From an uncultured Flavobacteriales bacterium (GTDB lineage Bacteria; Bacteroidota; Bacteroidia; CAIKAF01), in contig CALEWF010000129.1 in the NCBI GenBank assembly GCA_937925455.1, positions 1-17,911 on the forward strand: DNA of 17,911 nucleotides. The letters are read 5' to 3'. Positions 15,116 to 17,911 of this stretch are shown here, one piece after another. The notes below the pieces were generated by a model that was given only the letters and a program-made list of their open reading frames with translations, searched no databases and was not told the origin of the DNA. The position numbers were made by a program, and so were the translations under genes. How positions within the stretch are numbered: position 1 is the first letter of the stretch; each line of letters begins with the position of its first letter.

Positions 15116-17656
15116 TCAGGCTTGCGAATTTTTTCTATGTTGCCAAAAAATTGAAAAAATACCACCCACAAGAATCAACAATAAAATTCCGGAGCTTATC
15201 TTTGAAATCATGACCCCTTTGGCATAGCTGGCCGGGGCAAAATCAAATTCGATGGTATGCTTGCCTGCCGGCACTTTTAAACCACGTAGTACGTAGTTTA
15301 CTCTGAAATGATCGGTAGCTACATCATCAATATACGCATTCCAGCCTTTGTCGTAAAATATTTCACTAAATACTACTATTTGATCTGAAGAAGCATTGAA
15401 TTCATAAATTAAATTATTGGGTTGATAAGAAGTAAGTTTTATCGAAACAGTTGAATCTTTTTGGGGCGAAAATCCGGATAATATACTTTCAAATCGCTTG
15501 TCAATAATGGCTGTTTCACGCAAATTGTGTTGCTGCAATGCATCCAGCTCTTCATCTGCGTTGTTCACCCAAACGATATTGCTTACGGTCCATGCATTGC
15601 CAAAAGCATAAGGGTTGGGCAATGCCGGTTGTTCCGCACTGAATATATAATACTTAGTATTTAGCATATTTGTAATCTGCATGCTTCGAAATACCTCCAT
15701 GATTTGTTCTGCCGTGGTAGCTTTGCTTTGGAAAATTTTATTCAAATCCGGCATAATGCCAAATTCAATGAGTTCCTGATAGCGTTCCATTTTAGCTCCA
15801 TGATAACCACCAATGGACTTATGGAAATAACTGGTAATTCCATCATTAAATGTACTTACCGATAAATTGGCTACTCTGAAATTGGGGTCTTTATCTTGCA
15901 AAATAGAATTATTCGCTGTAGTAGGCCGAATGAGTTCATTGGGTTTGCGGTAATTTTTTTCATTCAGGTAACGTCCATTTACAGTATATAAGTCACCTAT
16001 GGTAATTATAATTAACCCGGCAGCAAGCGTGGTAGTTGTAATTTTTTGTTTAGCATACGCCCACATCAGGCCTGCTCCCAAAAAAATGAGGATAGCCGAA
16101 CGAATGGCATCGGCTTTGAAAATAGCCATGCGTGCAGTTTCAATAATACTCAGCATGCGGTTTATATCCGTATCACCAGCTCCTTGATTTTTCAAAGCAT
16201 TAGTGATTTCTTCCACTTCTCCGGGTTGAAAATAACTTTGTAGTAATCCCGGCATTAAATATCCAATCAAGGCTAATCCCCCAGTTAAACCAGCAATTCC
16301 ATAAAACACATATTCGTTTTTTACCTTGCTATCATTGCCGGCTATTTTTAATGTTTGCTGAAAATAATCTTTTTTATTCATGAATTCATACAAAGCCATC
16401 GCCGCCAATAGTGGCACACTGAACTCCATTACTACCAAAATTGAATTGACTGCTCTGAACTTATTATACAGCGGAAAATGATTGATAAATAACTCGGTTA
16501 GCCCCATGAAGTTTTTTCCCCACGATAATAGAAGTGTGATAATTACTGAGAATAAAACAATGTATTTGATGGGATTTTGAACAATAAAAATTCCCAATAC
16601 AAATAAAAAGAAGATGATTGCTCCCGAATACAAAGCCCCTCCAGAAGCATCCTGCCCCCCCCAGTATTGGTCAAATGATTTTAATACTTCCCGTTCATTG
16701 CCTTTTACGGCTTCTTTAGCAATCGGATTATCATACAATAATCCGTTTTTAGGTCCTTTGAAGTTTGGAATCCACATACTAAATATGTCTCCCTTGCCAT
16801 AGCTATATCCTACAATGTATGATTTATCAAGGCCGTCAGTTTGGTCTGAGTTTTCTTTGTGTTTCACTAATTCTGATTTACCTCTGGTACTGTATGGAGT
16901 GTATTCATTCACCGGCAGTAATCGGTTCGCAGTAGTTATTCCACCTATGATTAGCATCAGGGCTATTCCTGCAGAAGCAATTAATCCATGTACTACTTGC
17001 TTTTTAATAATGGCATCAACCAATCGGTATATCAGGTAAATGGAAATGAAAAATGAAAAATAGTAATATGTCATCTGGGGGTGATTCCCCAGCATTTCAA
17101 ACGACATGCCCAATCCGGTGATAATAGCCCCTGGAATATATTGTTTGTCAAAAAACAAGTTAATTCCAGCCACTACCAGCGGTATGAATGAAATGGCAAC
17201 CATTTTATTAAAATGGCCGGCTCCCAGGATAATAAAATGATATGTAGTAAGCCCAAATCCCAACGCTCCCAGCATACTACTCCATGAATTAAGCTTAAAT
17301 GTGAGCAGCATGATATAAAAACTAAGTAGCGCTACAAATATCGAATTGGCCGGACGTGGTAACCCCTCATTTAACAATGGAAATATAAATTTTTCAATAA
17401 AATTTCCTTCCGGCTTGAACGTAATGAGATAAGAGGGCATTCCACCAAACATCGAATTAGTCCATAAAGGTTCTTTTCCAAATTGTTCACGGTAATCTTG
17501 CACCTCTTTGGCAGAGCCTCGATATTGCAAATCATCATGGGCACTCAATACTTTGCCTTCAAAGGCAGGCAAACTCATGGCTACAGAGATTACCAAAAAT
17601 ACACCCACGGCGATAAGGTGGGGAACTGCTTTTTTCCAGTCAATTTTTAGATTCAT
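15116..17656 (-). CDS. YfhO-family polytopic membrane protein (putative GT-C-like)
   Basis: The ATG at 17656 gives 846 residues starting MNLKIDWKKAVPHLIAVGVF, a basic stretch then the first membrane helix. An upstream ATG at 17704 would add 16 residues without family similarity. The product has about 12-14 hydrophobic helices plus a periplasmic loop after the first (LSAHDDLQYRGSAKEVQDY), usual for YfhO proteins. The HDD acidic pair fits a GT-C-type active site. A long soluble segment (~550-815) with beta-rich pattern precedes a last helix (GILLLILVGGIFSIFW). In Bacillus and Listeria, YfhO proteins are needed to glycosylate lipoteichoic acid from a lipid-linked sugar, so a periplasmic sugar transfer is plausible. 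It is the first gene of the operon. Codons 332-334 contain a run of eight G bases on the coding strand. Confidence 0.85.
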   Translation of the reverse strand: MNLKIDWKKAVPHLIAVGVFLVISVAMSLPAFEGKVLSAHDDLQYRGSAKEVQDYREQFGKEPLWTNSMFGGMPSYLITFKPEGNFIEKFIFPLLNEGLPRPANSIFVALLSFYIMLLTFKLNSWSSMLGALGFGLTTYHFIILGAGHFNKMVAISFIPLVVAGINLFFDKQYIPGAIITGLGMSFEMLGNHPQMTYYYFSFFISIYLIYRLVDAIIKKQVVHGLIASAGIALMLIIGGITTANRLLPVNEYTPYSTRGKSELVKHKENSDQTDGLDKSYIVGYSYGKGDIFSMWIPNFKGPKNGLLYDNPIAKEAVKGNEREVLKSFDQYWGGQDASGGALYSGAIIFFLFVLGIFIVQNPIKYIVLFSVIITLLLSWGKNFMGLTELFINHFPLYNKFRAVNSILVVMEFSVPLLAAMALYEFMNKKDYFQQTLKIAGNDSKVKNEYVFYGIAGLTGGLALIGYLMPGLLQSYFQPGEVEEITNALKNQGAGDTDINRMLSIIETARMAIFKADAIRSAILIFLGAGLMWAYAKQKITTTTLAAGLIIITIGDLYTVNGRYLNEKNYRKPNELIRPTTANNSILQDKDPNFRVANLSVSTFNDGITSYFHKSIGGYHGAKMERYQELIEFGIMPDLNKIFQSKATTAEQIMEVFRSMQITNMLNTKYYIFSAEQPALPNPYAFGNAWTVSNIVWVNNADEELDALQQHNLRETAIIDKRFESILSGFSPQKDSTVSIKLTSYQPNNLIYEFNASSDQIVVFSEIFYDKGWNAYIDDVATDHFRVNYVLRGLKVPAGKHTIEFDFAPASYAKGVMISKISSGILLLILVGGIFSIFWQHRKNSQA

Positions 17657-17675
17657 GAATGTATAAATGATGCTA

Positions 17676-17705
17676 CTAAAGTAATAACTCTCGTTGATTT
17701 TCATA
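17676..17705 (-). promoter_or_regulatory. Weak promoter candidate for the operon
   Basis: Read on the minus strand, TACTTTAG at 17683-17676 differs at one position from the Bacteroidota -7 consensus TAnnTTTG. TATG at 17705-17702 lies 18 bp upstream where TTTG is expected. A transcript from here would start just before the ATG at 17656 and supports that start. In such AT-rich sequence, partial matches arise often by chance. Confidence 0.2.
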
Positions 17706-17772
17706 GAAATTATTACTTTGAATAATTTTGTATTTGACTAGCTCAATATTTATAAAAATTTAAAAAAAATAC

Positions 17773-17911
17773 GGCTGCTTTATGGGGCTGTCCGTTACAA
17801 GTCCTCGGGGCTCAGCCACACAGTGCATCGGGGTAGCGGTGTCTTCGTGCCCTCAGCCCCGCTACCCCGTGCCCTGTGGGCTTCGCCCCTGCGGGCTTTC
17901 CACTTCCATCC
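17773..17911 (-). repeat. GC-rich 139-bp interspersed repeat, right copy (may continue past window end)
   Basis: This is the inverted partner of 4836-4974, with 131 of 139 bases identical and no gaps. The internal stem is present intact: CGGGGTAGCGG at 17829-17839 and CCGCTACCCCG at 17859-17869, with a 19-nt loop. The outer TGCA extension is reduced to GCA here, because 17873 (opposite base to 4874) differs. Homology ends at 17773, where an A-rich run (17762-17769) begins. The window stops inside or at the edge of the element, so its far boundary is unknown. It sits 116 bp upstream of the first gene of the glycan operon; the 17657-17772 leader holds no other recognised feature. Confidence 0.9.

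Larger units (their letters stand above)
5071..17656 (-). other. Twelve-gene surface-glycan operon (inferred)
   Basis: All twelve genes read right to left. The order is yfhO-like, cytidylyltransferase, methyltransferase fold, aldolase, epimerase, cyclase, phosphatase, hydroxyacid dehydrogenase, methyltransferase fold, glycosyltransferase, glycosyltransferase, flippase. Junctions, in that order, are: 7-bp gap; 8-bp overlap; 4-bp overlap; 4-bp overlap; 11-bp overlap; 1-bp gap; 22-bp gap; 17-bp overlap; 53-bp gap; 1-bp overlap; 2-bp gap. Such packing implies one transcript and translational coupling. No internal promoter was recognised. The 53-bp gap at 8843-8895 is the largest internal space. 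The set lacks a visible Wzy polymerase, chain-length regulator, ABC exporter and initiating glycosyl-phosphate transferase, so those would have to be encoded elsewhere. Confidence 0.8.

Noticed and set aside
17758..17800. Intrinsic terminator on the minus strand next to the right repeat (T-run after the repeat)
   Set aside because: The T run exists, but the strong stem lies about 60 bp away, and the nearest pairing (ACGG/CCGT) is only 4 bp with a long loop.
1..17911. CRISPR array, tRNA, rRNA, integrase or transposase genes
   Set aside because: No regularly spaced repeats, no cloverleaf or rRNA-like sequence, and no recombinase motif were seen on either strand.

Overview
The window looks like a chromosome segment from a member of the Bacteroidota, probably a Chitinophagales- or Sphingobacteriales-like lineage. 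The base composition is AT-rich and start codons lack clear Shine-Dalgarno sequences. One large secreted protein ends in the gliding-motility-type (CHU_C, type B) sorting domain of the type IX secretion system. The flippase has the 'GIIQKQS' N-terminus common in this phylum. No rRNA, tRNA, CRISPR array, transposase or integrase was seen.

Left part, plus strand (1-4703). This holds the C-terminal end of an OmpA-type peptidoglycan-binding outer-membrane protein, then a secreted glycerophosphodiester phosphodiesterase whose start overlaps the OmpA stop by one base, then a secreted 1095-residue protein with beta-propeller (SBBP-like) repeats, a PKD domain and the type B sorting domain. These are cell-envelope and surface functions.

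Intergenic region (4704-5070). This separates two convergent gene groups. It holds weak AT-rich hairpins, one copy of a strikingly GC-rich 139-bp repeat, and an imperfect 26-bp tandem duplication.

Right part, minus strand (17656 down to 5071). This is a compact run of twelve genes, mostly overlapping or a few bases apart, that looks like one operon for a surface glycan. In transcription order it encodes: a YfhO-type membrane protein; an acylneuraminate-type cytidylyltransferase; a methyltransferase-fold protein; an HpcH/HpaI-type pyruvate aldolase; an NAD-dependent epimerase/dehydratase; a cyclase/kynurenine-formamidase-like metal hydrolase; a HAD phosphatase; a D-2-hydroxyacid dehydrogenase; a second methyltransferase-fold protein; two glycosyltransferase-like proteins; and a Wzx/MATE-type flippase. 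The middle six enzymes suggest synthesis and CMP-activation of an unusual acidic (ulosonic-type) sugar. The two transferases would attach it to a carrier, and the flippase and YfhO would act at the membrane. No NeuB/KdsA-type synthase is present in the window, so the pyruvate aldolase is the only visible candidate for the chain-extending step. This pathway is an inference.

The operon is bracketed by two inverted copies of the GC-rich repeat (4836-4974 and 17773-17911, 131 of 139 positions identical). Each contains a perfect 11-bp stem with a 19-nt loop. The repeat pair and the atypical CMP-sugar gene set are the most interesting parts of the window.
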